From NCBI RefSeq assembly GCF_900258045.1, contig NZ_OGVD01000004.1, forward strand, positions 1 to 64,000: 64,000 nucleotides of DNA. Reading direction: 5' to 3'. Shown here piece by piece: positions 52,288 to 62,610 of this stretch; positions within the stretch are counted from its first letter, which is position 1; each line of letters starts with the position of its first letter. Below the pieces are notes generated by a model. The model was not told where the DNA came from and did no database searches. It was given only the letters and a program-made list of their open reading frames with translations. This DNA is from Sphingorhabdus sp. EL138. GTDB lineage: Bacteria > Pseudomonadota > Alphaproteobacteria > Sphingomonadales > Sphingomonadaceae. The position numbers were made by a program, and so were the translations under genes.

Positions 52288-53018
52288 CGTGCATCACCCA
52301 TCAACGCGCGCATTTGCTTTATGCTTCCCGCCAATCCACCGAAAATCGCCTCGCCGATCAGGAAATGGCCGATGTTGAGCTCGACCAGCTGCGGGATCGC
52401 GGCGATCGGTACGACATTATCAAAGGTCAGGCCGTGGCCGGCATGAGGCTCGATACCATTTTTTGCGGCCAGTGCGGCGGCATCACTAATCCGCCGCAAT
52501 TCCTTTTCCCGATCCGCGCCGCTGACATGCGCATAATGACCGGTGTGAAATTCGACCACTGGCGCACCGAGATGAATGGCGGCTTCGATCTGGCGTGGGT
52601 CGGGTTCGATAAACAGGCTGACCCGGATATTGGCTTCCCGCAGTTGTCCGACAAAATCTGATAGCCGGTTGTGCTGGCTGGCTGCATCCAGGCCGCCCTC
52701 AGTCGTGCGTTCTTCCCGTTTTTCGGGAACGATGCAGGCGGCATGTGGCTTGTGCCGCAGCGCGATCTCCAGCATTTCGTCGGTTGCCGCCATCTCAAGG
52801 TTTAATGGAATGGAGAGCGTCTCCATCAACGCCAACAAGTCGTCATCACGGATGTGCCGCCGATCCTCCCGCAAGTGCGCAGTAATACCATCAGCGCCAG
52901 CCTCCGCTGCTATTGCCGCAGCTCGAATGGGTTCAGGATGGTCACCTCCACGCGCATTGCGAATGGTGGCAACATGGTCAATATTGACGCCCAGTCTCAA
53001 TTTCGACGTTGCGTTCAT
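52284..53018 (-). CDS. pdxJ: Pyridoxine 5'-phosphate synthase
   Basis: The 244-residue TIM barrel joins deoxyxylulose phosphate and aminoacetone phosphate to form pyridoxine phosphate. Conserved stretches are LGVNIDHVATIRNARGGDHP, ADGITAHLREDRRHI, HTGHYAHV and GHGLTFDNV. It overlaps pyrE and the DHFR-like gene by 4 bases. Confidence 0.96.
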   Translation of the reverse strand: MNATSKLRLGVNIDHVATIRNARGGDHPEPIRAAAIAAEAGADGITAHLREDRRHIRDDDLLALMETLSIPLNLEMAATDEMLEIALRHKPHAACIVPEKREERTTEGGLDAASQHNRLSDFVGQLREANIRVSLFIEPDPRQIEAAIHLGAPVVEFHTGHYAHVSGADREKELRRISDAAALAAKNGIEPHAGHGLTFDNVVPIAAIPQLVELNIGHFLIGEAIFGGLAGSIKQMRALMGDAR

Positions 53019-53596
53019 GCTTTGCGGCTACCCGGTTTGGTGGTCGGGATGGCAGCGAGTTCTGCCGGTACTTCATCATCCGCGTAGGATGGTACTTCAA
53101 GAGCGATCAGCGGAAAGAATGGAACATCAAAACTGGCTGCGCCGTTTGAGCGGTCGACCAATGCTCCTGCTGCAATAACGTCGCCGCCAGCGTCGCCAAT
53201 AGCCTTGATCGCCTCCCGCGACGAAAGGCCGGTGGTTACAACATCTTCCATCATCAAAACCTTTTGACCAGGCTCCAGGCGGAAGCCCCGGCGCAGTTCA
53301 AATGTGCCTTCGGGGCGTTCCAGAAAGATCGCCTCTTTGCTGAGCGCTCTGCCCATTTCATGACCGACTATGACGCCGCCCATTGCCGGTGAGACCACAA
53401 TATCGATAGCGGATCGAATATCAGCTGGCATCTGGCCAACCAGTGCTTCGGCCAATCTCGCGCCTCGGGCAGGGTCCATCAGTACCCGGGCACATTGCAG
53501 ATATTGGGCGCTGTGCCGACCGGATGACAATATGAAGTGCCCTTCCAAAAGCGCATCACTGGCGCGGAATTCATCCAATATTTCGGTTTCAGTCAC
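53015..53596 (-). CDS. pyrE: Orotate phosphoribosyltransferase
   Basis: The 193-residue enzyme makes orotidine 5'-phosphate from orotate and PRPP. Visible are FILSSGRHSAQYLQCA near the start, GGVIVGHEMGRALSKEAIFL and the PRPP loop VLMMEDVVTTGLSSREAI. It is the first gene of the operon. Confidence 0.95.
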   Translation of the reverse strand: MTETEILDEFRASDALLEGHFILSSGRHSAQYLQCARVLMDPARGARLAEALVGQMPADIRSAIDIVVSPAMGGVIVGHEMGRALSKEAIFLERPEGTFELRRGFRLEPGQKVLMMEDVVTTGLSSREAIKAIGDAGGDVIAAGALVDRSNGAASFDVPFFPLIALEVPSYADDEVPAELAAIPTTKPGSRKA

Positions 53597-53848
53597 GATT
53601 TTATTCTGCCCTGTTTGCTGTTGTATTTCAGAAATGGCTTCATCTTGGTTCTAATGAAAGGCCAAAAACTGAAAAAATATGCGTAGAGTAGCTTGAGGCT
53701 TGCGACAACCCTGCTTATAAGCCGCGTCAAACGGGATGTTTCAGGTTCAATGGCCGATTGCCCAGATGGGCATATTTACCAGAATATCTGGTGAGCCCAT
53801 ATGCTGAAAACGCCCGAAAATTGGGGTAAAAATAAGGTTGAGCAAGTA

Positions 53849-54892
53849 ATGACTCATTATGTGAAAGCATGGATTCTGGCATTGGGCCTGATTCTCACGC
53901 CCGCGGTTGCAACCGCGCAAGATGCCTTGCCGGCGGCTCCAGGAGCCGAGGCGGCACCTGCTGAGGCAAGTGTTGATGCAGGGGCCCCGGCAGCCGAAGC
54001 GGCGCCAGCTTCAGGACTTGATCCTGCTCTTTACACGCCGATGAAACCTACCGAAGGCGTGGGTATGCCGGTCGATGGCGGTCTCGATTTTCAGCCACAG
54101 GTCAGTGAAACTGGCAAGCAAGCCAAATGGATAAACAACTCCATATTATTGCCAATCATGACCGTTATCTGTCTGTTCGTGCTCGCATTGCTGTTTTGGG
54201 TCATGATCCGTTTTCGTCGCGGAGCCAATCCGGAACCTTCGAAAACAACGCATAATACCTTTATCGAAGTTGTCTGGACGGTTGTTCCAGTCTTGATTCT
54301 TCTGGTTATCGCTGTTCCTTCCATCAGCCTGCTGGCTCAGCAATTTGAACCTGCACCGGAAGACGCTTTGACCGTGAAAGTGACGGGTTATCAATGGTAT
54401 TGGGGTTACAATTACCCTGACAACGGTGACTTCGAAATTATTTCCAACATGCTGACCGAAGAGGAAGCAAACGAGAGTGGCGAGCCATTCCAGCTAGCAG
54501 TCGATAACCGGATGGTTATTCCGGTTGGAAAGCCTGTGAAAATGCTGATTACCGGTGCAGACGTTATCCACAGCTTCGCGATACCAGCGGCATGGTTCAA
54601 ACTGGATGCCGTTCCGGGACGGATTAACGAAAAAGTTCTGCAAATCGATGAAGTTGGCGTTTATTACGGGCAATGTTCTGAGCTTTGCGGCGCGCGGCAT
54701 GGCTTCATGCCAATCGCTGTCGAGGTTTTGCCGGAAGACAAGTTTAACGACTGGGTGCGCGCAAATGGTGGAACTGTAAAAGGGGACGAAGTCGCCGCCG
54801 ACGAGAGTGAAGATGGCGCGGCTGAGGAAACCGCATCTGATGACACGACAACAGAAGGCGCGCCTGCGGATGCAGCCGCCGCTGCGAATTAA
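53849..54892 (+). CDS. ctaC: Cytochrome c oxidase subunit II
   Basis: About 347 residues. A signal peptide ([20 protein letters not shown], then ATAQ) is followed by an Ala/Pro/Glu-rich linker, two membrane segments (about 95-165) and a periplasmic cupredoxin domain. That domain has the CuA ligands [12 protein letters not shown] and [17 protein letters not shown]. The C-terminal tail is acidic and Ala-rich. It receives electrons from cytochrome c. ATG 53849 is preferred because the signal peptide begins there; ATG 53801 with GGTGAG upstream is an alternative. Confidence 0.94.
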   Translation: MTHYVKAWILALGLILTPAVATAQDALPAAPGAEAAPAEASVDAGAPAAEAAPASGLDPALYTPMKPTEGVGMPVDGGLDFQPQVSETGKQAKWINNSILLPIMTVICLFVLALLFWVMIRFRRGANPEPSKTTHNTFIEVVWTVVPVLILLVIAVPSISLLAQQFEPAPEDALTVKVTGYQWYWGYNYPDNGDFEIISNMLTEEEANESGEPFQLAVDNRMVIPVGKPVKMLITGADVIHSFAIPAAWFKLDAVPGRINEKVLQIDEVGVYYGQCSELCGARHGFMPIAVEVLPEDKFNDWVRANGGTVKGDEVAADESEDGAAEETASDDTTTEGAPADAAAAAN

Positions 54893-54906
54893 GGGATACG
54901 CAAGCG

Positions 54907-56559
54907 ATGACAACTATTGCAGCAGACGGCCAGATTTTGGATGATCACGCACATGATGCGGACCACAAGCCAGCCTTTTTTCAACGTTGGTTCATGTCGA
55001 CCAACCACAAAGACATCGGTACGCTTTACCTGATTTTCGCCATTATCGCGGGAATTATCGGTGGCGCGATTTCCGGGATGATGCGGATGGAACTGGCTGA
55101 GCCAGGCATTCAATATCTGACAGGCTGGGTTGGTGCAGGTGCATCCATGGATGAAGCGCTTCATCTCTGGAATGTGCTTATCACTGCACATGGTCTGATC
55201 ATGGTCTTTTTCATGGTTATGCCGGCAATGATTGGCGGCTTCGGCAACTGGTTCGTTCCTTTGATGATCGGCGCGCCGGATATGGCGTTTCCGCGGATGA
55301 ACAATATTAGCTTCTGGCTACTTGTTCCCGCATTCCTGCTTCTTTTGGGATCGGCTTTTGTTCCTGGCGGAACCGGTAATGGTGCCGGTACTGGCTGGAC
55401 AGTTTATGCGCCGCTCGCCACTACCGGATCGGTAGGTCCTGCCGTGGATATGGCAATATTGTCGCTTCACCTTGCAGGTGCGAGCTCCATCTTGGGCGCG
55501 ATCAACTTTATCACGACCATTTTGAATATGCGGGCGCCGGGCATGACACTGCACAAAATGCCGCTATTTGTATGGTCGGTTCTGGTGACGGCTTTCTTGC
55601 TGCTTCTGGCGCTGCCTGTGCTCGCTGCCGCTATTACGATGCTGCTGACAGATCGTAACTTTGGCACAACCTTCTTTGATGCCGCGGGCGGTGGTGATCC
55701 GGTGCTTTACCAGCATCTGTTCTGGTTCTTCGGGCATCCTGAAGTTTACATCATGATCCTGCCCGGTTTCGGCATGATCAGCCACATTATCTCGACCTTC
55801 TCGCGCAAGCCTATCTTTGGCTATCTCGGCATGGCCTATGCCATGGTCGCGATTGGCGTCGTCGGGTTTGTTGTTTGGGCGCACCACATGTTCACCACGG
55901 GCATGTCGGTTAACGTAAAAATGTACTTTACCGCAGCAACCATGGTGATCGCGGTGCCGACCGGCATCAAGATTTTCTCCTGGATTGCAACCATGTGGGG
56001 CGGGTCAATGACCTTCAAAACCCCTATGGTCTGGGCGCTGGGCTTCATCTTCATGTTCACCGTTGGTGGTGTGACCGGTGTTGTGCTGGCCAATGGCGGT
56101 ATCGATGACAACTTGCATGATACCTATTATGTGGTTGCTCACTTCCACTATGTGTTGTCGCTGGGTGCCGTCTTCTCGATCTTTGCCGGCTTCTATTACT
56201 GGTTCCCGAAAATGTCGGGTCGCCATTATAGCGAGCTGCTCGGTCAATTGCATTTCTGGACCTTCTTCATCGGCGTGAACATCCTGTTCTTCCCCATGCA
56301 CTTCCTGGGTAACCAGAGCATGCCGCGACGCTATCCGGACTATCCGGAGCAGTTTGCCTATTGGAACGAGATTGCGTCCCTTGGATATGTGGTCATGGCC
56401 GTTGGCGTATTGATTTTCTTTGTCAATATCGCCTGGGCTCTGGTTGCCGGTCGTAAGGCTGAGGCGAATTACTGGGGTGAAGGTGCAACGACGCTGGAAT
56501 GGACATTGTCCAGCCCGCCGCCGTTCCACCAGTTTGAGACGCTTCCCCAGATTAAGTAA
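54907..56559 (+). CDS. ctaD: Cytochrome c oxidase subunit I
   Basis: The 550-residue protein has 12 membrane helices. Haem/CuB ligand motifs include [31 protein letters not shown] (His-Tyr cross-link region), [10 protein letters not shown] and [14 protein letters not shown]. It is an aa3-type haem-copper oxidase that reduces oxygen and pumps protons. It lies 14 bases after ctaC. Confidence 0.97.
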   Translation: MTTIAADGQILDDHAHDADHKPAFFQRWFMSTNHKDIGTLYLIFAIIAGIIGGAISGMMRMELAEPGIQYLTGWVGAGASMDEALHLWNVLITAHGLIMVFFMVMPAMIGGFGNWFVPLMIGAPDMAFPRMNNISFWLLVPAFLLLLGSAFVPGGTGNGAGTGWTVYAPLATTGSVGPAVDMAILSLHLAGASSILGAINFITTILNMRAPGMTLHKMPLFVWSVLVTAFLLLLALPVLAAAITMLLTDRNFGTTFFDAAGGGDPVLYQHLFWFFGHPEVYIMILPGFGMISHIISTFSRKPIFGYLGMAYAMVAIGVVGFVVWAHHMFTTGMSVNVKMYFTAATMVIAVPTGIKIFSWIATMWGGSMTFKTPMVWALGFIFMFTVGGVTGVVLANGGIDDNLHDTYYVVAHFHYVLSLGAVFSIFAGFYYWFPKMSGRHYSELLGQLHFWTFFIGVNILFFPMHFLGNQSMPRRYPDYPEQFAYWNEIASLGYVVMAVGVLIFFVNIAWALVAGRKAEANYWGEGATTLEWTLSSPPPFHQFETLPQIK

Positions 56560-56649
56560 TCGGGGATTGCTGATTGCATCTATCCTGCCGGTGGCTGAAA
56601 GGCTGCCGGCACGATAGCGATAGTGACGACATGAGATACTGATAAAGAC

Positions 56650-57555
56650 ATGACAACCGCTTCTACATCACCTTACAAGCTGGCCAGCGCACGGGATTTG
56701 TTTGCGCTGACCAAGCCGCGCGTGATGTCGCTGGTGATTTTTACGGCAATCTGCGGGTTGATGGCGGCTCCCGGTTCCATTCATCCGATTATCGGTTTCA
56801 CGGCAATATTGGCGATTAGCCTGGGTGCAGGAGCATCCGCGGCGCTGAACCAATGGTATGAACATGATATTGATGCAGTGATGAAGCGGACCGCAGGTCG
56901 GCCTTTGCCGGCGGGGCGCATGGACCGCGAAACCGCACTGCATTTCGGAGTAGGGTTATCAGTCTTTTCTGTTCTGCTGATGGGAGTCGCGGTCAATTGG
57001 CTTAGCGCTGCGATATTGGCCTTCTCTATTTTCTTCTATGCCGTGATTTATACAATTTGGCTAAAGCGCAGTACGCCGCAGAATATTGTCATCGGCGGTG
57101 CGGCAGGCGCTTTCCCACCTGTCATAGGTTGGGCGGCCGTTACCGGCGACGTCACGTTGATGCCGGTACTGTTGTTCGCGATCATTTTCTTTTGGACGCC
57201 CCCGCATTTCTGGGCACTCGCGCTGTTTGTGAACAGTGACTATTCCAAAGCGGGTATCCCCATGATGCCGGTCGTTGCCGGTCGAAAATCTACGCGCAGA
57301 CAGATCGCAGGTTACAGCCTGATACTTACCGCCTGCGCTGTTGCACCCTTTGCTATGGGTATGACCGGGGCGGTTTATGGCGTAACCGCGATTGTGCTGA
57401 GCCTGGCCTTCACTCTGTTATCCTTCCGCGTGGGTGTCAGCAGAACAGAGAACCCCGGTGCGATGCAGGCAGAGAAGCATTTGTTTAAGTTCTCCATCGT
57501 CTATCTTTTCGCCTTGTTCGCCGCGCTGGTTGCAGACAGGATGATATTTGCATGA
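56650..57555 (+). CDS. ctaB: Protohaem IX farnesyltransferase (haem O synthase)
   Basis: The 301-residue protein has about nine membrane segments. Prenyltransferase motifs are [15 protein letters not shown] (NDXXDXXXD-type) and the second Asp-rich region [14 protein letters not shown]. It makes haem O from haem B for the oxidase. It overlaps the next small gene by 4 bases. Confidence 0.95.
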   Translation: MTTASTSPYKLASARDLFALTKPRVMSLVIFTAICGLMAAPGSIHPIIGFTAILAISLGAGASAALNQWYEHDIDAVMKRTAGRPLPAGRMDRETALHFGVGLSVFSVLLMGVAVNWLSAAILAFSIFFYAVIYTIWLKRSTPQNIVIGGAAGAFPPVIGWAAVTGDVTLMPVLLFAIIFFWTPPHFWALALFVNSDYSKAGIPMMPVVAGRKSTRRQIAGYSLILTACAVAPFAMGMTGAVYGVTAIVLSLAFTLLSFRVGVSRTENPGAMQAEKHLFKFSIVYLFALFAALVADRMIFA

Positions 57556-57716
57556 GCAAGATCGATAGCAAAAATGCAGCAATGACGCCGGAGGAGCAGA
57601 AAGCCTATCAGGCCAAGCAAAAGCAGCGCGCAGCGATTATGGCTGGCTTGCTCTTTTTCCTTGTCGTGTTATTTTACTTCATCACCTTCGTAAAAATAAA
57701 CAGTTCGATATCATGA
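57552..57716 (+). CDS. Small single-pass membrane protein of the oxidase operon
   Basis: A 54-residue gene not found by simple length limits. It has a charged N-terminal half ([20 protein letters not shown]) and one membrane segment (about 30-47, [18 protein letters not shown]). It overlaps the ctaB stop (ATGA) and the ctaG start (ATGA), so it is clearly translated as part of the operon. Position and layout match the CoxF-type small assembly protein of alphaproteobacteria; the exact role is unknown. Confidence 0.8.
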   Translation: MSKIDSKNAAMTPEEQKAYQAKQKQRAAIMAGLLFFLVVLFYFITFVKINSSIS

Positions 57717-58303
57717 GCCACGCCCAGACGAGAGATATGTCGACTAAGAACCTGCGCATTGCGGCAATGGCGGGTGCGATGGGTATCGCGATGCTGGGTA
57801 TGGGCTATGCCGCTGTACCGCTCTATGAAATTTTCTGCCGGGTCACAGGATATGGCGGAACCACTCAGCGGGTGGATGCGGCCCAAGCTGCCACGGTTCA
57901 GGCCACGTCGCGTGTCATGTCGGTTCGGTTCGATTCCAATGTCAATTCTGCCTTGCCATGGGCATTTAAACCGGAAAACCCGGTAGACCGGGTTAGTGTA
58001 GGCGCACGTGACATGGCGATCTACATTGCAACAAATAAATCAGATCAGCCGGTTGTGGGTACTGCGACCTTCAACGTGACACCGGTGCAAGCCGGAAAAT
58101 ATTTTCACAAAGTGCAGTGTTTCTGTTTCACGGAGCAACTTCTGGAGCCTGGGCAAACGATGCGGATGCCTGTGCTTTATTATGTTGATCCGGCGATTAT
58201 GGATGATCCGGAAACGCGGGATATTGAAGAAATCACACTAAGCTATACATTTTATCGCTCGAAAGACGGCATTGCGGTAGACCCCGCAACTGGCGAGAGC
58301 TAA
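57713..58303 (+). CDS. ctaG: Cytochrome c oxidase assembly protein CtaG (Cox11)
   Basis: The 196-residue protein has one N-terminal membrane anchor (about 20-40) and a periplasmic immunoglobulin-like domain with the copper motif KVQCFCFTEQ (CFCF) and LPWAFKPE. It delivers copper to CuB of subunit I. It lies between the small membrane protein and ctaE. Confidence 0.95.
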   Translation: MSHAQTRDMSTKNLRIAAMAGAMGIAMLGMGYAAVPLYEIFCRVTGYGGTTQRVDAAQAATVQATSRVMSVRFDSNVNSALPWAFKPENPVDRVSVGARDMAIYIATNKSDQPVVGTATFNVTPVQAGKYFHKVQCFCFTEQLLEPGQTMRMPVLYYVDPAIMDDPETRDIEEITLSYTFYRSKDGIAVDPATGES

Positions 58304-58337
58304 GAACAGTAACGAATAAAATCTGGGGAATAAAACC

Positions 58338-59207
58338 ATGGCTGGAGCCAAAAACCACGATTACCATATTTTGCCGCCAGACATTTGGCCTTTTTTTGGC
58401 GCCTTTTCTGCGCTTACCATGGCGTTTGGCGGTGTAATGTGGTTGCATCCGGATGTCTTTGGATCATTTGGTCCGATGGTATTTGCAATTGGCGTCGCCA
58501 CCGTTGCCCTGACTTTTTATGCATGGTGGTCGAATGTGGTCAAAGAGGCACATGCCGGTGATCATACGCCCGTGGTGCAATTGCATCTGCGTTATGGGAT
58601 GATCCTTTTCATTGCCTCAGAGGTGATGTTCTTTGTTGGCTGGTTCTGGGCTTGGTTCGACTATTCCCTGTTCCCGCAGCCAATTGACTTTGCCGATGGT
58701 ATAGCCACCAACCTGATCGGCCAGGAGGGCGCCGCGGCGCTTGTGCAATGGCCGCCAAAGGGCATTGAAGTTCTGAATGCTTTTGAGCTTCCGCTTCTCA
58801 ACACTCTCATTCTGCTCTGCTCCGGCACAACAGTGACATGGGCGCACCACTCTTTGATCCATGGCAATCGTAAGGGGCTGATTACCGGGCTGTGGCTGAC
58901 CATCATACTGGGCTTGGTGTTCAGTGGCATCCAGGCTTATGAATATAGCATCGCTCCGTTCCCGTTTGCCGGCGTGAACTATAGCAGCGCTTTCTACATG
59001 GCGACCGGTTTCCACGGCTTCCACGTGCTTGTCGGTACGATCTTCCTGATCGTTTGTCTGGCACGGGCTTACAAAGGCCATTTCACGCCTAAACAGCATT
59101 TTGGTTTCGAGGCTGCTGCCTGGTATTGGCATTTTGTCGATGTCGTGTGGTTGTTCCTGTTCATTGTTGTCTATGTATGGGGCGGCTGGGGCGCACCGGT
59201 TCACTAG
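58338..59207 (+). CDS. ctaE: Cytochrome c oxidase subunit III
   Basis: The 289-residue protein has seven membrane segments. Family motifs are RYGMILFIASEVMFFVGWFW, FYMATGFHGFHVLVGTIFL and AAWYWHFVDVVWLFLF. It stabilises the oxidase and helps proton uptake. A terminator-like hairpin lies a little downstream, inside the start of the next gene. Confidence 0.96.
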   Translation: MAGAKNHDYHILPPDIWPFFGAFSALTMAFGGVMWLHPDVFGSFGPMVFAIGVATVALTFYAWWSNVVKEAHAGDHTPVVQLHLRYGMILFIASEVMFFVGWFWAWFDYSLFPQPIDFADGIATNLIGQEGAAALVQWPPKGIEVLNAFELPLLNTLILLCSGTTVTWAHHSLIHGNRKGLITGLWLTIILGLVFSGIQAYEYSIAPFPFAGVNYSSAFYMATGFHGFHVLVGTIFLIVCLARAYKGHFTPKQHFGFEAAAWYWHFVDVVWLFLFIVVYVWGGWGAPVH

Positions 59208-59228
59208 GACATTTTCTGGGACAGTTTT

Positions 59229-59621
59229 TTGACGGATACCGAAAACTCAAAAGGGCAGCCGGATGTTTTTCCCGCTGCCCTTTTTGGACTCTGCCCCCAT
59301 TGCGGTCAGAAAACCCTGTTTCGCAGTGTGACTGCGTTTGCGGAAAAATGCCGCGCGTGTGGACTGGATTACGACAAGTATAATGTCGGTGATGGCCCGG
59401 CCGCCTTTTTGACATTGATTGTCGGAGGGGTAGTGCTGGCGTTGGCATTGATCGTGGAGCTTAATTATTATCCACCGATGTGGCTTCATGTGCTGTTGTG
59501 GGTTCCGCTCACCGTCGCTGCTGTTGTGGGTGCCCTGAGAATATCCAAGGGAGTATTGCTGATTTTGGAACATCGTAATCAAGCCCGTGAGGGCAGTATC
59601 GATGACGGTGTTGAGAAATGA
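59229..59621 (+). CDS. DUF983 membrane protein of the oxidase operon
   Basis: The 130-residue protein has a small zinc-ribbon-like N-terminus (LCPHCGQKTLF, then KCRACGLDY) and two membrane segments (about 62-80 and 85-108), as in DUF983. The start is probably TTG 59229, with GGGAC 7 bases upstream, because the zinc ribbon lies too close to any later start. A strong hairpin plus T5 lies within codons 8-19. The gene sits between ctaE and the SURF1 gene, as in other alphaproteobacteria. Role unknown, probably oxidase assembly. Confidence 0.85.
   Translation: MTDTENSKGQPDVFPAALFGLCPHCGQKTLFRSVTAFAEKCRACGLDYDKYNVGDGPAAFLTLIVGGVVLALALIVELNYYPPMWLHVLLWVPLTVAAVVGALRISKGVLLILEHRNQAREGSIDDGVEK
59250..59285 (+). 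terminator. Terminator-like hairpin inside the start of the DUF983 gene
   Basis: AAAGGGCAGC, a 14-base loop, then GCTGCCCTTTTT form a 10-base-pair stem with a T-run. It may end part of the transcription after ctaE and so lower expression of DUF983, SURF1 and thrC. Confidence 0.6.
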
Positions 59622-60208
59622 AAGGCCTGCCAATCATTGGAACTGTCCTTATGCTGGCCGCCGTTGCTACGATGGTAGGGCTCGGTATCTGGCAGTTGCA
59701 GCGCGCTGACTGGAAAAACAGCCTGCTGGCAAGTTATGAAGCGGCGCGTGATAAACCCGCCATTAGCTATCCCGCGGTTCCTGTTGAAGATGACCCATCC
59801 TATTTTCGCCGATCATCGGTAAATTGTCTGGAGGTCATTGATTGGCGAGCGGTTAGCGGCCGCAATGCCAATGGTCAGGCGGGCTGGGCCCATATTGCGC
59901 ATTGCAAAACATCGGGAGGCGAAGGGCCTGGGGCGCATATTGTTGCTGGCTGGTCCAAATCACCGGAGGATCCGGAATGGGGAGGCGGCTTGGTCGACGG
60001 CATTGTCGCGCCGGATAGCCAATATATGGTGCGTCTTGTTGCCAGCGAGCCGGTGGCTGGATTACAAAAAAGCCAAGAGCCTTCAACAGACGACGTTCCC
60101 AACAATCATATGGCCTATGCGGTTCAATGGTTCCTGTTTGCCGGTATAGCACTGGTCATCTATTTTCTGGCTCTCAGAGGGCGCAACAAGGCTGCCAGCC
60201 AAGCTTAA
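59618..60208 (+). CDS. SURF1-family oxidase assembly protein
   Basis: The 196-residue protein has an N-terminal membrane segment (GTVLMLAAVATMVGLGIWQLQ, the SURF1 GxWQxxR-type motif) and a C-terminal one (WFLFAGIALVIYFLAL), with a periplasmic domain between them. SURF1 is involved in haem a insertion. It is somewhat shorter than typical SURF1 (about 230-250 residues). It overlaps the DUF983 gene by 4 bases. Confidence 0.9.
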   Translation: MKGLPIIGTVLMLAAVATMVGLGIWQLQRADWKNSLLASYEAARDKPAISYPAVPVEDDPSYFRRSSVNCLEVIDWRAVSGRNANGQAGWAHIAHCKTSGGEGPGAHIVAGWSKSPEDPEWGGGLVDGIVAPDSQYMVRLVASEPVAGLQKSQEPSTDDVPNNHMAYAVQWFLFAGIALVIYFLALRGRNKAASQA

Positions 60209-60250
60209 AACTTGCCCTTGGCGAATGAGGCCGCTAACCCGCTGGCCATC

Positions 60251-61654
60251 ATGGAATATATCTCAACCCGCGGTGGTGCACAGCCGCTGAATTTCGAACA
60301 GGTGACACTTGCTGGTCTGGCTGGTGACGGCGGCCTTTATGTGCCGACTCATTGGCCCAAACTGACCGAAGCGGAAATTGCCGACATGGCCGCGTTCCCC
60401 TATTCGGAAATTGCCGTTCGTGTGATGCGGCCGTTCATCGGCGATGTGCTGACCGAGGAGGAACTGCGCGATTTGTGTGAAAAGGCATATGGCCGTTTCG
60501 CGCACAAAGCCGTGACACCTCTGGTACAATTGGATGGACAACATTGGCTGCTGGAGCTGTTCCATGGGCCAACATTGGCGTTCAAGGATGTGGCGCTGCA
60601 ATTGCTCGGGCTGTTGTTCGAGACTTTCCTGGCTCGGCAGGACAGACATCTGACAGTTGTGGGGGCAACATCGGGTGATACCGGATCGGCGGCCATTGAT
60701 GCGCTGGCCGGACGGGAAAAAGTCGATATCTTCATGCTCCATCCCGATGGACGCATATCGGATGTGCAGCGGCGTCAAATGACAACGGTGCTCGCACCCA
60801 ATGTTCACAATATCGCCATTGACGGCAGCTTTGATGATGCTCAGGCCATGGTGAAGCGGATGTTTGCGGACACCGAGGTAACCGACCGGTTTGCCATTTC
60901 TGCGGTGAACTCCATCAACTGGGCGCGGCTGATGGCCCAGATTGTCTATTATTTCTATGCGGCCTCGCAATTGGGAGCACCGCACCGCAAAGTGGCATTC
61001 TCTGTACCGACGGGCAATTTTGGCGATGTATTTGCCGGTTACGTGGCCGCGCAAATGGGATTGCCGGTGGAGCGGCTGATTGTCGCAACCAACGTGAATG
61101 ACATTCTTCACCGCGCCTTGAGTGCGGGTGACTATTCTGCCGGAACAGTAACGCCAACAGCTGCGCCATCGATGGATATTCAGATAAGCAGCAATTTTGA
61201 ACGGTTATTGTTCGACCTTGAAGGTCGTGATGGTGCCAAAACCGCTGCCCGGATGAAAGCGTTTGAAGAGACGCGTGACATGCAGATTGACCCGGATATG
61301 CGGGCCAAGGCGGCATCGCTCTTCACCAGCCAAAGAGTAGATCCGGATAGCATGACCCTGGCGATGAGCAAGGCGCAGGAAGAGGCTGGGCAGGTGATTG
61401 ATCCGCACACAGCAATCGGTCTGGCGGCAGCACGGGCGAGCGACATTGATCCATCGGTACCGGTCGTGACTTTGGCCACCGCCCATCCCGCAAAATTTCG
61501 CGAAGCGGTAGAGCGGGCCACCGGCACGCGCCCGATCTTGCCGCGCCGGATTGGCGATCTGTTTGACCGGGAAGAGGCATGCGACAAACTGCCGGGAGAT
61601 TATGATGCGGTTAAGGCATTTGTAACCGGCAAAGCAACACCTGCCGATGGTTGA
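60251..61654 (+). CDS. thrC: Threonine synthase
   Basis: The 467-residue PLP enzyme converts O-phosphohomoserine to threonine. It begins MEYISTRGGAQPLNFEQVTL, a normal ThrC start. The PLP lysine is in HGPTLAFKDVALQLLG, the phosphate-binding loop in VVGATSGDTGSAAIDAL, and FSVPTGNFGDVFAGYVA follows. ATG 60251 is preferred over TTG 60212. It lies directly after SURF1, as in related genomes. Confidence 0.96.
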   Translation: MEYISTRGGAQPLNFEQVTLAGLAGDGGLYVPTHWPKLTEAEIADMAAFPYSEIAVRVMRPFIGDVLTEEELRDLCEKAYGRFAHKAVTPLVQLDGQHWLLELFHGPTLAFKDVALQLLGLLFETFLARQDRHLTVVGATSGDTGSAAIDALAGREKVDIFMLHPDGRISDVQRRQMTTVLAPNVHNIAIDGSFDDAQAMVKRMFADTEVTDRFAISAVNSINWARLMAQIVYYFYAASQLGAPHRKVAFSVPTGNFGDVFAGYVAAQMGLPVERLIVATNVNDILHRALSAGDYSAGTVTPTAAPSMDIQISSNFERLLFDLEGRDGAKTAARMKAFEETRDMQIDPDMRAKAASLFTSQRVDPDSMTLAMSKAQEEAGQVIDPHTAIGLAAARASDIDPSVPVVTLATAHPAKFREAVERATGTRPILPRRIGDLFDREEACDKLPGDYDAVKAFVTGKATPADG

Positions 61655-62531
61655 GGCGGCGTCAAGGCCCGGCGTGATGATCAGCGATCCGCGCAGCGAC
61701 TATGCGCTGATCGATAGTGGCCATGGCCGCAAGCTGGAACGCTATGGCGATTATCGGTTCATTCGCCCCGAACCGCAGGCGATGTGGTCGCCTGCGCAGA
61801 ATGAATGGCAGGCGGATGGCGAGTTTATTCCGGCTTCGGATGATGACGGCGGCGGGCGCTGGCATTTCAATCGACCTGTTCCCAAAGAAGGATGGCCGCT
61901 CACTTGGGAAGAGGTCACCTTTACCGCCCAATGCACACCGTTTCGCCATCTCGCCTATTTCCCGGATATGGACCCGGTGTGGCGCTGGATCCGTTCCAAT
62001 CTGGAAGGCGTTGAGGAAGCACAAGCGCTTAATCTCTTTGGCTATACCGGTGTCGGCACGCTGGCTCTATCCGCGGCCGGCGCAAAGCTGGTTCATGTTG
62101 ATGCATCCAAAAAATCGGTGTCAGCGGCGCGGGATAATGCGGCTCTTTCTGGCATGTCGGAACGTCCGGTGCGCTGGATTATCGATGATGCGGCGAAATT
62201 TGCCGCAAGAGAAGTGCGGCGCGAGCGACGCTATGACGCGATCCTGCTCGACCCACCCAAATATGGCCGCGGGCCGGATGGTGAAATCTGGCGGCTCGAG
62301 GAAGATTTGGCTCCGCTGATCGAGAGCTGCGGGCAGCTGCTGGATGAGAATAGCAAGTGCCTGTTCCTGACCGTCTACGCGGTACGTATGTCCGCTCTCG
62401 CGCTCGGCTCGCTCCTTGAAGAGAAGCTAGCTCATTTGGGCGGCACGATAGAGGTTGGCGACCTTGCGGTAAGGGAAGAAGCACGCGGTCTGCTGCTGCC
62501 AACAGCAATCTATGCGCGGTGGTCCAGATAG
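61647..62531 (+). CDS. Class I SAM-dependent methyltransferase (RlmI-like)
   Basis: About 294 residues with the SAM-binding motifs LNLFGYTGVGTLALSAAGA and VHVDASKKSVSAARDNAALS, and the catalytic-region motif AILLDPPKYGRG of the RlmI/RlmL type. The PPKY motif points to a base methyltransferase of rRNA. It overlaps thrC by 8 bases from ATG 61647; ATG 61677 is an alternative. It lacks the N-terminal PUA domain of RlmI, so the target is not certain. Confidence 0.88.
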   Translation: MVEAASRPGVMISDPRSDYALIDSGHGRKLERYGDYRFIRPEPQAMWSPAQNEWQADGEFIPASDDDGGGRWHFNRPVPKEGWPLTWEEVTFTAQCTPFRHLAYFPDMDPVWRWIRSNLEGVEEAQALNLFGYTGVGTLALSAAGAKLVHVDASKKSVSAARDNAALSGMSERPVRWIIDDAAKFAAREVRRERRYDAILLDPPKYGRGPDGEIWRLEEDLAPLIESCGQLLDENSKCLFLTVYAVRMSALALGSLLEEKLAHLGGTIEVGDLAVREEARGLLLPTAIYARWSR

Positions 62532-62610
62532 AAGCTCTCAGCAGCCAGCCAGATTAAACAAAGCGGCTGCATGGCTTGCCAATAGGGCCGCAACATGGTG
62601 AAGACATATT

